Shown: positions 18,028-27,731, counted from the stretch's first letter. The stretch is 63,098 bases of DNA from Oscillatoria sp. SIO1A7 (GCA_010672965.1 JAAHFN010000011.1:265772-328869); one strand, 5' to 3'. The notes: generated by a model from the sequence alone, not told the origin. Program-made: numbers and translations.

Positions 18028-18342
18028 CTAATCAATCGACACTGCCTTGACATCGACAGTCTTAGTTTCATTGGCAGAATTATCATTATTTTCTGTGGAG
18101 TTTGACTTTACTTCTAACTGCTGCCTCTGCATCCATTCTCCAATAAGCTGGGACAACCCGGTAACCAAAAGCATCACTAGGGCAAAATCGTCAATCTGTC
18201 CCAATAGGGGAATTAAATCCGGGGAAATATCGATAGGGCTAAGCAAATAAATAAAAGTCCCCACAATTAAGCCCCAGCGATAGGTGGGGTTGCGCAGGCC
18301 GGTGCGATATAAGTTAAAAATCCACTGGGCGGGTAATTTCAT
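18028..18342 (-). CDS. YkvA-like (DUF1232) membrane protein
   Basis: A protein of 104 residues. YLLSPIDISPDLIPLLGQIDDFALVMLLV is the DUF1232 signature: a hydrophobic segment with the S-P-I-D...P-D motif. One or two membrane helices follow a basic N-terminus (MKLPAQWIFNLYRTGLRNP). The C-terminal tail is hydrophilic and Asn/Ser/Glu-rich. The frame is open upstream to 18411, but the ATG at 18342 gives the usual family N-terminus. The function of the family is unknown. Confidence 0.8.
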   Translation of the reverse strand: MKLPAQWIFNLYRTGLRNPTYRWGLIVGTFIYLLSPIDISPDLIPLLGQIDDFALVMLLVTGLSQLIGEWMQRQQLEVKSNSTENNDNSANETKTVDVKAVSID

Positions 18343-19562
18343 TGTCAATCTAGGTTGAAAATACAGATAATGGCTTTTTATTAGACCTCTTGCATAATTA
18401 ATAAAAATCACCCAACCCCTCTTTGAAAGCTTTGAAAGGGCTGCTTTTTGGATTTATGCACTCTTGTCTATTCTAATTATATCGAAAAGTAACGAATTTG
18501 CAAGCTTGGAGGCCGCTCTAACTCAGATAGGAGCGGGCAATAGAGCTTTCCGGCTGTGGAGCCGAAAGAGGAGTTGGTACTACAGGATTTAGGCAAATTT
18601 CCGTATCTTAAGCTACATATAAGCTCTGTAACTGCGGGCCAAAGCGACTTGAGGAGCTAATGGAGCTTATGGCCGATAGCCAATCCAGGCAAGAGCAGGT
18701 CCAATTTTATTGCACTACTAAGACGGTTTAGGACAAGGAGGTTCGTAGGGTGTAGGCGGAGCCTGCCCGACGGAGGGCATATGCCATTCGCCCCTGAATC
18801 CGTAGTGGCGCGTCCAGCTTAAAATTGTGGCAAACTACCTCAATAGCCCCCCTTCTTAAGGGGGGTTTGGGGGGATAGGTGCGCTGTCGCGGATCGAACT
18901 CACAATTTTAACCGTCGCCAAGCCAGTAGTGCTATATATATAGTCCGCCTTTTGACCCGATCGCACGACCCTTAAGGTGCCTTGCATGAAGAGAGCGATC
19001 GCGCCTTGACTATGCCCTGGTTCAGATAGCAAGTCAAATGGTTAATTTCTAAAATTAACATTAAGAAAGTTGGGAATGACTTTTAGGGGAATGTTATGAT
19101 TCAGGGGCGAGACAAGGGAGAGGTGAATTTTAGAGCCGATCCCGCAGGTAAGGTATGCGAACTAACTCTATACCTAAGAGGTAGGCAGGCATGACAAATT
19201 AACCCCCTTCCGCCCCTTTAAGCTCTTTATAGTATTTTTATAGTATGACTAACCGCTATTAGACAAAATTATTAAAATAATATTTTTTGTTTTAAAATCT
19301 TTTCCTATTGAGACGGTAAGTTGTTTTGGGAAACGAGTAAAAAAGCAAGCGAAAGGGTGCTATTAAGTCTGGGTATATAAAGTGGATGCCAAGAAATCAA
19401 TTACCCAAAACAGGGACGCCCGTGCTAGAGGGTTGTTATTTCCCCCTACATCCTAGCGCTACACCCTACACCCTAGCCTAGACCTAGGGAATAGGGGAGG
19501 CAAAATCAAAAGGTAGAGATATTTTTCTCGGTAAAAAATAAAGGCAATGGAGGCATAAAGAT
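18343..19562. other. Long intergenic region without recognised gene
   Basis: About 1.2 kb. It contains a ccccccttcttaag / ggggggtttggggggat family-B-like half element (about 18847-18878), a ggagggcatatgccattcgcccc repeat (18772-18795), possible hairpin gctttccggctg/gccgaaag (18546-18568) and AT-rich sequence from 19200. I looked for tRNA T-loop sequences and found none. The ribosome-binding site for the next gene (GGAGG, 19550-19554) ends the region. Confidence 0.5.
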
Positions 19563-20603
19563 ATGAAAAAGGCAGGAGATACGGTGAAGAAGGTTATGAA
19601 TAAGACTAAAAAATATGTGGCGGCTTGTGAAGTCTCGGATTTGCCCCACGAAACCCAGGATGAATTATATGAAAAGCTCAGACAGCAAGGCTACATGTGG
19701 AATTCAAGGACAAAGAGATGGGACAAGCGAACCAACCCAGACGAAGAGATTGCTCCCATAGTAGATCGCAATCAGAAAGTCCAGACGGCAGAACGTCTAA
19801 TATTTTCAGAGGGTTTTGAGGGAGTAAGACAGCGGGCTGGCAGTCCTTTGCAAGAAGTAAGAATTGTTGCTATATCCGACGCCCTGAATTATGGAGACGA
19901 AGGCTTAAATTTAGCTATCTCAGCTTTGGACGATGAAGATCCGCAGGTGAAACTGGCAGCATGGCGACTGCTTCACCATCGGCAAGAGCCAGAAGTGCAA
20001 GAAGCGTTAGTAGAGCATATTTTAACCCGATATAAAATACTCCAAAATTTATTAGCTGCCGGGAATTGGCACCAGGCTGACGAAGAAACTCGCGAGATTC
20101 TGCTGAAGATCGTCGCTCGTCAAGGACGCTGGCTACAAAAAAAGGATATCTCTAAGTTGCCCGCTGAAGATTTGCGGATTATTGATTGGCTATGGGTGAA
20201 GTACAGTCGGGGCAAGTTTGGCTTCAGCGTCCAAGGGCAAATCTGGCAACAATGTCTCAGCGAAAAACGAGGTCAACTCTGTAAGGAGATGTACCAGAAT
20301 TTTTGCGATCGCCTGGGATGGTTACTTTGGGAAGACTCCGACGATCGCGATACCAGATATAACATGGGAAGATCCGATGCTATTGCGATGGATTTAAGAG
20401 CTAACGAAGGAAATCTTCCCAATATCTGCGCCTTGGGAGGCGGCGAAAAAAACTGGGAAGCCTACGCTAACGAAGCGGAATTTAGTAAGATGGATTTCTA
20501 TTTTCTGGACAACTATCAAAAACGATGGACAGACGAATCTTTTTTCGGTCCAGAAATGATAGAGTGCTTTTTCAATCACCTTAAAATCTGTCAGATTTGG
20601 TAA
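19563..20603 (+). CDS. HEAT-like repeat protein with C-terminal GUN4 domain
   Basis: A protein of 346 residues. Residues about 20-58 hold a small module ending LRQQGYMWNSRTKRW. Residues 75-155 are helical HEAT/armadillo-like (DALNYGDEGLNLAISALDDEDPQVKLAAWRLL). Residues from about 157 form a GUN4 domain: LAAGNWHQADEETREILLKI, then the LPAEDLRIIDWLWVKYSRG and KFGFSVQGQIW motifs. GUN4 domains bind Mg-porphyrins; the true Gun4 stimulates Mg-chelatase, while multidomain relatives are of unknown role. This one has a long C-terminal region and no kinase domain. GGAGG lies 9 bases before the ATG. Confidence 0.85.
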   Translation: MKKAGDTVKKVMNKTKKYVAACEVSDLPHETQDELYEKLRQQGYMWNSRTKRWDKRTNPDEEIAPIVDRNQKVQTAERLIFSEGFEGVRQRAGSPLQEVRIVAISDALNYGDEGLNLAISALDDEDPQVKLAAWRLLHHRQEPEVQEALVEHILTRYKILQNLLAAGNWHQADEETREILLKIVARQGRWLQKKDISKLPAEDLRIIDWLWVKYSRGKFGFSVQGQIWQQCLSEKRGQLCKEMYQNFCDRLGWLLWEDSDDRDTRYNMGRSDAIAMDLRANEGNLPNICALGGGEKNWEAYANEAEFSKMDFYFLDNYQKRWTDESFFGPEMIECFFNHLKICQIW

Positions 20604-20656
20604 GAGCTAGAGAGTTTCAGGCGAGAAGGAAAAACCCATTTGGCTATGGACTGTTG

Positions 20657-20879
20657 CCTAGGGTGTAGGGTGTGGGGTGCTCTTGTGTAGGGAAAACTCC
20701 TGCTAATTTTTCGTTCGCGAAGGCCAGCGCCTGCGCGCAAGCGCTTAGCGTCTCCGCCCTTGAGAATCGCGCAAGCTGTCGCCGGAAAGTCTTACAGTTA
20801 GGTGCTTTTAGGTTTCAAGCGGTGACGATCCCCGCTTTGTGACCATAGTCTGTGAAAAACCTCCAGAGTCAACACCCTA
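20657..20879 (+). other. Structured non-coding element, copy 1
   Basis: Begins gggtgtggggtgctcttgtg and ends near caacaccctaa, so its ends are roughly inverted. It shares gtgtagggaaa, GGAAAGTCTTAC, GGTTTCAA and ACGATCCC in the same order with 28151-28303. Around GATCCC the sequence folds as CAAGCGG / CCCGCTTTG. Copy 2 has a different but also paired stem there. Strand and identity are unknown. It fills the gap between the GUN4-domain gene and dtd. Confidence 0.5.
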
Positions 20880-20925
20880 AGTGTTTCCCCACACCCCACA
20901 CCCCACGCCCCACACCCCACACCCT

Positions 20926-21381
20926 CTAACCCGCTTCCCTTTCCAAGATTAAAGTCACCGGACCGTCATTATCAATAGCTACTTCCATCATGGCACCAAA
21001 CTCGCCTGTTTCCACTCGCAAACCACTTTGACGCAGCTTGCTAGTAAAACTTTCGTAGAGTTTTTTCGCTACATCTGGCGCAGCGGAGCGATCGAAAGAC
21101 GGGCGGCGGCCTTTGCGACAGTTACCGTAGAGGGTAAATTGGCTTACTACTAGAATTTCTCCCTCTATCTCGGCAACAGATTTATCCCAACGACCCGTTC
21201 CCTCCGCTGTTTCTGGAAATAGCCGCAATTCCAGACATTTGCGCGCCATCCAGTCTAGCTCGGCTTCCGTGTCGGTATTGGAAATTGCTACTAGCAAATT
21301 CAGCCCTCGGCCGATTTTGCCTACCACTATATCGTTAACAGTTACTTGCGAAGATTTAACCCGCTGGAGAACAACCCGCAT
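20926..21381 (-). CDS. dtd: D-aminoacyl-tRNA deacylase
   Basis: A protein of 151 residues that hydrolyses D-aminoacyl-tRNA (and Gly-tRNA(Ala)), protecting translation from mischarged tRNA. The two family motifs are present: [17 protein letters not shown] in the middle and [10 protein letters not shown] near the C-terminus, whose Gly-Pro forms the chiral proofreading site. Length is standard for the family. It is monocistronic between repeat tracts; the start follows directly after a gttttaag repeat tract and lacks a clear ribosome-binding site. Confidence 0.95.
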   Translation of the reverse strand: MRVVLQRVKSSQVTVNDIVVGKIGRGLNLLVAISNTDTEAELDWMARKCLELRLFPETAEGTGRWDKSVAEIEGEILVVSQFTLYGNCRKGRRPSFDRSAAPDVAKKLYESFTSKLRQSGLRVETGEFGAMMEVAIDNDGPVTLILEREAG

Positions 21382-21626
21382 TTGTAGTTTTAAGTTTTGA
21401 GTTTTAAGTTTTGAGTTTTGAGTTCGAGCTAACCGGAGTTCGAGCGCTTGAGAGTTTTAAGTTCTTAGCTTTAAGTTTTGAGTTCGAGCGTCTGAGAGTT
21501 CTTATATCAAATCCGGTTAAATGGATCTACAAATCTTGTAGGGGCAGTCAAGAGCGTGGCTGCCCCCGCTCGATCGCTCCCTCGGGCAGCCACCGCCACT
21601 CGGCCGCCCTTACAGGCAGATTATAG
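21382..21626. repeat. TTTTGAG/TTTTAAG heptamers and partial element
   Basis: Degenerate seven-base repeats (ttttgag, ttttaag) fill 21386-21490. A family-C left end (atatcaaatccggttaaa, about 21504) follows, then a gtaggggcagtc / gcggctgccc-like hairpin region. No gene. Confidence 0.7.
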
Positions 21627-22808
21627 TTAGGCAAGGCAGGTTTCTAACTGCGATCGCAATTCCTTGAGGTCTAGATTTTGACCGATTAGCACCAACTGAG
21701 TTTTTGGCTCTCCTTTCCAATCTTCGCTCTCGATTGAGATTCGCTTGCCGCTCAGGTGAAAAATATGGCGCAGTTCGCTTTCCTCAAACCACATAATTCC
21801 CTTGGCACGAAAAACATTGGCCGGCAGCTGGTTATCCAAGAAATATTGAAATTTCCGAATCGACAGCGGCTTATCGCTCTGGAAAGAAAGTGAAATAAAA
21901 CCATCATTTTCCAAATGATGGGAGTGATGGTCGTGGGCGTGATGGTCGTGATGGTCGTGGGCGTGATGGTCGTGGGCGTGATGGTCGTGGGCGTGATGTT
22001 CGCGATCGTGATGGTCGTGGGCGTGATGTTCGCGATCGTGATGGTCGTGGGCGTGATGTTCGCGATCGTGATGGTCGTGGGCGTGATGTTCGCGATCGTG
22101 ATGGTCGTGATTATGGTCGTGGCTGCCATTTGCCTTTTCTGTCGAATCGAAGTATTTATCCGACTCAAACAGACCGACGCTCATAATGAGAGGCAAAGGC
22201 ACTTGGGAATGGCTCGATCGCAGGAGGCGGGCATTTTTGGCAACATCTCGAATTCTACTTTCCAACAGATCCACATCTGCTTCGTCTGGCACCAAATCCA
22301 CTTTATTTATAATAATGATATCGCCGCAGGCAATCTGACTGTAAGCCGCTTCGCTGTTAAAAAGATCTAGGCTGTAATTTTCCGCATCCACCATCGTCAC
22401 AATGGAATCCAAACGAGTCAAGTCTCGCAGTTCTGTTCCCAAGAAAGTATATGCGATCGGTAGGGGGTCGGCAATTCCAGTGGTTTCCACCACCATATAA
22501 TCCACCTTCTCCGGCCGTTCTAATATTTTATATACTGCGTCGAGCAAATCCTCGTTAATGGTGCAGCAGATACAACCATTACTCAGCTCCACCATATCGT
22601 CCTCGCTGGATACTATCAGCTCGTTATCGATGCCGATTTCGCCAAATTCATTGACCAGAATCGCTGTTTTTAGGCCCTGCTGATTGCTCAAAATGTGGTT
22701 GAGCAGGGTTGTCTTGCCGCTACCCAGGAAGCCAGTAATAATAGTCACGGGCATCCCACGTTTGGGTACGTCCATTGCCAAGGGTTCGGGGGTTAATACT
22801 GATTGCAT
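21627..22808 (-). CDS. CobW/COG0523 GTPase with His-rich metal tract
   Basis: A protein of 393 residues. Walker A is GFLGSGKTTLLNH (26-38), the CxCC metal motif is GCICCTI (C79, C81, C82) and NKVDLV is the guanine specificity loop. A CobW C-terminal domain ends the protein. Between the domains, about 70 residues (226-298) are His/Asp rich, built of 10-residue units HDHHDREHHA that the DNA repeats as 30-base copies. COG0523 GTPases are metallochaperones, often for zinc; the tract suggests strong Zn, Ni or Co binding. I see no zur box or cobalamin riboswitch upstream. The exact start (M1, M12 or M19) is uncertain. Confidence 0.9.
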   Translation of the reverse strand: MQSVLTPEPLAMDVPKRGMPVTIITGFLGSGKTTLLNHILSNQQGLKTAILVNEFGEIGIDNELIVSSEDDMVELSNGCICCTINEDLLDAVYKILERPEKVDYMVVETTGIADPLPIAYTFLGTELRDLTRLDSIVTMVDAENYSLDLFNSEAAYSQIACGDIIIINKVDLVPDEADVDLLESRIRDVAKNARLLRSSHSQVPLPLIMSVGLFESDKYFDSTEKANGSHDHNHDHHDREHHAHDHHDREHHAHDHHDREHHAHDHHDREHHAHDHHAHDHHAHDHHDHHAHDHHSHHLENDGFISLSFQSDKPLSIRKFQYFLDNQLPANVFRAKGIMWFEESELRHIFHLSGKRISIESEDWKGEPKTQLVLIGQNLDLKELRSQLETCLA

Positions 22809-23493
22809 AGACCAGATTATTTGTAAAACGATGTATGGGACCTTTTCTATCGCTCCTCTCTGCTTTAGTCCGGCTTGGTTAGAGTTGCGAGAGACTTGCC
22901 CCTATCGATTCTAGTCTAAACTCTGCGATCTAGGCATTTTCGGAACTCGTACCCCGCATTCTACCGTTAGCACCAAAAAACTCTCGGGAGTATTGATGAT
23001 GTATTCTATAGCATAAGCAGGGCGCCATACCAAGTCCGATTTTCGACCGGGAGGATCGACCAACCCCAACCCCAAACCCCCTGTGCCAGGAGGAAGTTAG
23101 GTTTTATAGCACTACGCACGCAAGGAGCGGATATAGCGCTACGCGCAAGTCAAAAGTCTCAAGGTAATAAGTCAAAAGTATAATCTGACGAAGGAACGAG
23201 CATTTATAAACGTCAAGCGCGTACTTTGCGTAGTGCTATAATTCAAAATTCTCCAAGGCTGGTGGCGGCAACGCTTGTGCTAAAAACTGACTGCCGTCTG
23301 CGGCTGTCCGCAGGAGAATCGCCTGAGTGCTTACTGCTATATGACCCTTACCGGCATGAGTGTTTGGGGTCAGTCGGGACGAGCATACCAGGAATGGGCT
23401 TCGTTGAAAAAGCCTCTGCGCTTTTCTGGATTTGGTATCAAGCTCTTTTAGCACAAGCTTTAGCTGGATTGCTCGGAGTTGCAGAAGGTAAAC
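22809..23493. other. Intergenic region with dispersed repeats
   Basis: Contains cactacgcacgcaag and gcgctacgcgc repeats (23112-23145) and a caacgcttgtgctaaaaact segment (23269) related to 44103. Neither strand shows a convincing gene. The promoters of the divergent CobW and CHAT genes should lie here. AGAAGG at 23483-23488 is the ribosome-binding site for the CHAT gene. Confidence 0.5.
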
Positions 23494-26391
23494 ATGAAAG
23501 GGAAACGAACCATTTGGCAACTGGGTTTTAAATTCATTGCTTTAGGATTGGTAGGGGTGCTATTAAGCCTGGGTAGCTACCTCCTGAGCCCAGACAAAGT
23601 ATTAGCGACGAATAGCCTTGACGCAAACCGGGAGCCGCCACAAGTCATGGCGTTCGTGCAAAAGGGCCAAACCAACTACGACGAGGGACGGTTTTCCGAA
23701 GCCGTCGAGTTATACGAAAGGGCAGTTAGAGAATATGAAGCTGGCGGCTATATCCTCAATCAAGCCTTAGTGCTGAGTAATCTATCTCTGGCTTATCGGG
23801 AATTGGGACTCGGGCAGAAGGCTGAGAATGCGATCGCCAAAAGCTTGTCTTTGCTGGAGTTGCAATCGGATGCCGATACCACAGTACAATTCAAAGTCCG
23901 GGCTCGGGTTTGGAATGCGAAAGGGAGCCTGCTGCTGGCAACGAAAGAAGCAGAGGAAGCCTTAAATGCTTGGAGGGAGGCAGAGACCAGCTATCGGCAG
24001 GCGGGCGACCCCCTTGGCGCTCTGGGCTGCCAGATTAATCAGGCGCAAGCTTTGCAAGTCCTCGGACTGTACCGAAAAGCGGAAAATTTATTAAATGAAA
24101 TTCAACAATACCTCAAGGATATCTCTGAGGATATACCAGAAAAATATCGCTTTATCGAAATTGCTGCTTTGCACAATATCGGTAACCTGCTTCGACAGAA
24201 AGGCTATTTTCAGGAGGCTCGCGAGACTTTACAAGAAAGCTTGGAATTAGCAAAGCGGTTTTACCTGCGCCATGAGGCTGGCAAGATTTTAATTAGTCTG
24301 GGCAATATGGAACGAGCCCAGAGATCTAAGCTGATGCTTTCAGCCTATAGGGCGCGGCAGCAGCAAAAATATGCGGAAGCCGAGAGTTGGGAAGAGAAAG
24401 CCAAGGAACCCACCAAGGCAGCTTTGGATTTTTATAAAAGGGCGGCTAAGCAGAAAAATCTATCGCCCCAAACTTTCCTGGAAGCTCGCCTCAATTACCT
24501 GAGCTTATTGGTGGAGACGATTGGCGAGGGGAGAAAGAATGCAGAGAATAGACAGGCCGAGAATAGGGAGGCACAGAATAGGGAAAGGGAGGCGCAGAAC
24601 ACAGAGGCAGAAAATTTGTGGCGTTCCGTTCGCAACGAGCTGAAATATTTGCCGCCGGGGAGAAATGCGGTTTATGCTCGGGTGAACCTCGCGAAGACTC
24701 TGGTTTGTCTGCGGGAGAAGAAAGCACATTGTCTGAGACAGGAGGAACGGAGCGACTCCTTATTATCTGCAAAAACTCTGAAGCGTAGTTCCTTCAGAGA
24801 TGCGATCGCTCTTTTTGAGCAAGCCTCTGCCCAAGCGCTCAAACTGCAAGATGACCGAGCCCTGTCCTATGCTCTTGGCAATCTGGGGCGATTGTACGAG
24901 GAAATGGGAGATTGGCAAAATGCCAAACGCTACACCCAACAAGCCTTAAGTCTGGCAAATATAATTCAGGGGCGAGATATTGCCTACCAATGGCAGTGGC
25001 AGTTCGGACGGCTGCTAAGTCGGGAGAAAAATATGGAAGGGGCAATGTCCGCTTATTCGCAAGCAATACAAGATCTCGATACTTTGCGGGGAGACTTGGC
25101 TAACCTCAATCGCGATCGACAGTTAGACTTTCGGGATGAAGTGGAGCCAGTTTATCGGCGGACTTTAGACTTGCTGTTGCAGCCGGAGCCGGGAGAATCG
25201 CAACCGAGTCAAAAAAATCTCAAGGAAGCTCGGGATGTATTTGAATCGCTGCAAGTGGCGGAGCTAGATGACTTTTTCCTAGATGGCTGCTCTCCAGTGC
25301 GATCGAACGATATTGACGATATTTTGGACAATTACGATCCGAGCGCTGCGGTCATCCACGCCATTCTCTTAGAAGATCGTTTGGCAGTCATCCTCAGATT
25401 ACCCAAGGACAAGCATCTCTATTATTATGAGAGCCGCCAAAAGAAGCACAAGGTGCAAGAGACACTCAATAAGCTAAAACAATATTTTTTTACTGGCAAT
25501 CCCGGCTATACTCCGGATATAAAAGAGGAGACTCAGAAGCTATACAAATGGCTTAGCTTACAATATATAGAGCAAAAACTACAACAAAAACAAAACTATG
25601 AAACATTAGCTTTTGTTTTAGATAGACCATTGCAAAATATACCGATCGCCGTTCTTTCTGACGATCTCGAAAACGACAAAGAGGAAAAATATTTTCTAGA
25701 AAAGGACTATATTGTTGCCTTGGCTCCGGCGATAAAGCTTCTCAATACTCAAGTTCCAGTAGAGACAGAGATATTCCAAGAGTCAAAGGTATTTACGGGA
25801 GGAGTAGGAGAAGCACAAAATATTGGCGGCATCCCTTTCCAAGCAATTGAGAAACTCAGAGAAGAACTGGAGGGTATTGGAAAATTTTTTCTAACCGATT
25901 CTCCCTTGCTGAACCAGGAATTTACCAAAAACAATATAGAAGTCAAGCTGGGAGCGGAGAACTTTCCTATAGTCCATATCAAGACCCACGGTCAGTTTAG
26001 CTCCGATCCAGAAGAAACCTATATTGTTGCTTATCGAGATCTGATTAGGAGTAGAGAGTTGGATGGGTTGGTAAAAAGTGGCGGACAAGGCCAAGTTAGT
26101 ACCATAGAACTTCTCGTCCTTAGCGCTTGCGAAACAGCCCAAGGAGACGATCGCGCTTCTTTGGGTCTAGCGGGAGTCGCCGTGCGAGCTGGTGCGCGCA
26201 GCACTTTGTCAACCTTGTGGATCGCCCAGGACGATCCAACGACTCAATTGATGCTGAAGTTTTACGAAGAATTGTCGAAACCAAATATGACAAAAGCCCG
26301 AGCCCTGCATAATGCCCAAATATGGGTCTTAAACCAATACAAAATTCCCTATTTTTGGGCGCCTTATATTTTGGTAGGCAATTGGCTCTGA
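23494..26391 (+). CDS. Secreted TPR-CHAT protein
   Basis: A protein of 965 residues. The N-terminus is a signal peptide or anchor (FKFIALGLVGVLLSLGSYLL) ending near VLATNS. TPR repeats follow at about 35-300 and 420-520 (for example YDEGRFSEAVELYERAVREY). The C-terminal CHAT caspase-like domain has its histidine in VHIKTHGQF (about 830) and its cysteine in LSACETAQGDDRASLGL (about 876-880). CHAT proteins are proteases or signalling effectors switched by their TPR region. Between TPR blocks is a Glu/Asn/Ala-rich stretch (AENREAQNREREAQN) that is probably a linker. An upstream TTG (23479) is open, but AGAAGG five bases before the ATG at 23494 decides the start. It is followed by several repeat elements. 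Confidence 0.9.
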   Translation: MKGKRTIWQLGFKFIALGLVGVLLSLGSYLLSPDKVLATNSLDANREPPQVMAFVQKGQTNYDEGRFSEAVELYERAVREYEAGGYILNQALVLSNLSLAYRELGLGQKAENAIAKSLSLLELQSDADTTVQFKVRARVWNAKGSLLLATKEAEEALNAWREAETSYRQAGDPLGALGCQINQAQALQVLGLYRKAENLLNEIQQYLKDISEDIPEKYRFIEIAALHNIGNLLRQKGYFQEARETLQESLELAKRFYLRHEAGKILISLGNMERAQRSKLMLSAYRARQQQKYAEAESWEEKAKEPTKAALDFYKRAAKQKNLSPQTFLEARLNYLSLLVETIGEGRKNAENRQAENREAQNREREAQNTEAENLWRSVRNELKYLPPGRNAVYARVNLAKTLVCLREKKAHCLRQEERSDSLLSAKTLKRSSFRDAIALFEQASAQALKLQDDRALSYALGNLGRLYEEMGDWQNAKRYTQQALSLANIIQGRDIAYQWQWQFGRLLSREKNMEGAMSAYSQAIQDLDTLRGDLANLNRDRQLDFRDEVEPVYRRTLDLLLQPEPGESQPSQKNLKEARDVFESLQVAELDDFFLDGCSPVRSNDIDDILDNYDPSAAVIHAILLEDRLAVILRLPKDKHLYYYESRQKKHKVQETLNKLKQYFFTGNPGYTPDIKEETQKLYKWLSLQYIEQKLQQKQNYETLAFVLDRPLQNIPIAVLSDDLENDKEEKYFLEKDYIVALAPAIKLLNTQVPVETEIFQESKVFTGGVGEAQNIGGIPFQAIEKLREELEGIGKFFLTDSPLLNQEFTKNNIEVKLGAENFPIVHIKTHGQFSSDPEETYIVAYRDLIRSRELDGLVKSGGQGQVSTIELLVLSACETAQGDDRASLGLAGVAVRAGARSTLSTLWIAQDDPTTQLMLKFYEELSKPNMTKARALHNAQIWVLNQYKIPYFWAPYILVGNWL

Positions 26392-26627
26392 TACTTGTGG
26401 GGAGAGTGTGGGGCCGCCTACGGTGTGGGTTGTGGGGCCGCCTACGGTGTGGGGTTTGGGGCCGCCTACGGTGTGGGGGGCGTTTCGCTGTCGCGACAGC
26501 AAAACGCCCCTACCCCCAAATATAGCACTACCGGTTAAGGTTAGGACAGTTACAAACGCTCTATTGCAATGATTGCAGGACTTTTGCTGACTGCTGACTG
26601 CTCTCTTGCTGATAGCTTACTGCTATA
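26392..26627. repeat. GGGTGTG repeats and hairpin
   Basis: Three gtggggccgcctacggtgtg units (26406-26475), a ggggcgtttcgctg / cagcaaaacgcccc hairpin at 26476-26515 and ctgactgctg heptamers up to 26625. No gene. Confidence 0.75.
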
Positions 26628-26831
26628 ATATCAAATCCGGTTAAACACCCACAATTTGGAAACACCCGTAGGACGGGCGTCCCGCCTGTCCATACCTGGG
26701 AGAGGAGACGAGCTTCCCGTAGGACGGGCGTCCCGCCTGTCCCTATCTCTGATGATGGAGGATGCTGGACAGGCGGGACGCCCGTCCTACGGGAAGCTCG
26801 ACTTTTTAGGGCGATTAAACGGATTTGGTAT
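26628..26831. mobile_element. Family-C MITE-like element
   Basis: Ends atatcaaatccggttaaac and ttaaacggatttggtat are inverted repeats. Inside are two forward copies of gtaggacgggcgtcccgcct and one reverse copy, able to form a long hairpin. Members also at 43744-43896 and 46642-46728. Confidence 0.75.
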
Positions 26832-26838
26832 AACGCAC

Positions 26839-26983
26839 TATATAGCGTTTCTCAAATAAGTGTAATAAACGATAGGGTAGGGGCGACAGCATCCCCCTTG
26901 ACCATTTTTGCTGTATAACGGAAATTTCGGTATTGGGATGCTTCGCCCAGAAACCTTACATCAATTTGAGAACAGCTATATAT
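26839..26983. mobile_element. Family-A MITE-like element overlapping a stop codon
   Basis: Ends tatatagcgtttctcaaata and tcaatttgagaacagctata. Internal inverted pair gtaggggcgacagcatccc / gggatgcttcgccc. Its right end supplies the final codons and the TAG stop of the DUF928 gene (stop at 26976-26978). Confidence 0.75.
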
Positions 26984-27731
26984 TAGGCTCGACTTCTCCT
27001 AATATCTTTTTTTCCGCTAGCTCTGTTAACTCAATAGAGTCTAGTAGCTCGCGCCATTTTTGCTGTATTTGAGAGCGATTTGGATTGCTTGGATTGCGGA
27101 GGGAAGCGGCTAAGTTAGTTATATCGTCGTAAGAAATGCTGGCCCTCGGATATGTCGTTTCACTTGGGTTTGTAGTTATCTCTAATACCCGCTTCACCCA
27201 CCCATAGACTAGGGGATCTGGTTCTTCTCCTTCTGGATCGCTACAGTGCATTCTCACCTGCCAATAATAAATTCCCTCGTCAAAATTGCCTTTATCTAAA
27301 CTCTCGGGTAGAGTGATGCTGACAATTCCGGGTACTGCCTCTGGTAGCTTAAACTTAGTTTTGTACAGGCGTTCTTGTCCATCTTGGGTCAGGAGTACAA
27401 ATTCTCCAGAAGAGATATCTGTAGCGCTATCGGGAAAGTAAAACCAAAAACTTGGCGTTGGAGACGCGGTTAAGACCCAATTTTTAAGTGGCACGATCGC
27501 ACTCATAGATTTATTGTCATATCCGCAAGAGGGTTTCTCCGGGCTAAGCCCTCCCCCTGGTTCTCTTTGATTGTCGGGGGGCGGACCAGCTTCTTCGTCA
27601 CCTACTTCCGGTAGTCCCTGACCGACTAGCAGGCTTGATTGCGATCGCGCGAGCAAGGGATAGAAAGAAAAAGTTGCCAGACTTAGAGCGATCGCTAAAG
27701 CTAGCTTAAGATACGATTGGGTCGCATTCAT
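26976..27731 (-). CDS. DUF928 secreted protein
   Basis: A protein of 251 residues. An N-terminal signal peptide (LALAIALSLATFSFYPLLARS) is followed by the Pro/Gly-rich linker GPPPDNQREPGGGLSP, then the DUF928 core with SMSAIVPLKNWVLTASPTPSFWFYFP and YYWQVRMHCSDP. DUF928 genes of cyanobacteria commonly sit beside CHAT genes, as here. The role is unknown; a periplasmic sensor or binding partner is a reasonable guess. The last codons and the stop come from a family-A element, so the native C-terminus may be slightly altered. A truncated paralogue lies 650 bases upstream. Confidence 0.88.
   Translation of the reverse strand: MNATQSYLKLALAIALSLATFSFYPLLARSQSSLLVGQGLPEVGDEEAGPPPDNQREPGGGLSPEKPSCGYDNKSMSAIVPLKNWVLTASPTPSFWFYFPDSATDISSGEFVLLTQDGQERLYKTKFKLPEAVPGIVSITLPESLDKGNFDEGIYYWQVRMHCSDPEGEEPDPLVYGWVKRVLEITTNPSETTYPRASISYDDITNLAASLRNPSNPNRSQIQQKWRELLDSIELTELAEKKILGEVEPNI

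Noticed and set aside
19350-19385. gggtgctattaagtctgggta resembles the start of the TPR-CHAT gene (23550)
   Set aside because: Similarity covers about 20 bases only and flanks do not align.
18412-19562. Possible tRNA or small RNA in the long gap
   Set aside because: No T-loop consensus or cloverleaf could be assembled; the hairpins are weak.
20657-20879. Assignment of the structured element to a named riboswitch or group II intron
   Set aside because: No consensus that I know (TPP, cobalamin, c-di-GMP, intron domain V) fits; left unassigned.
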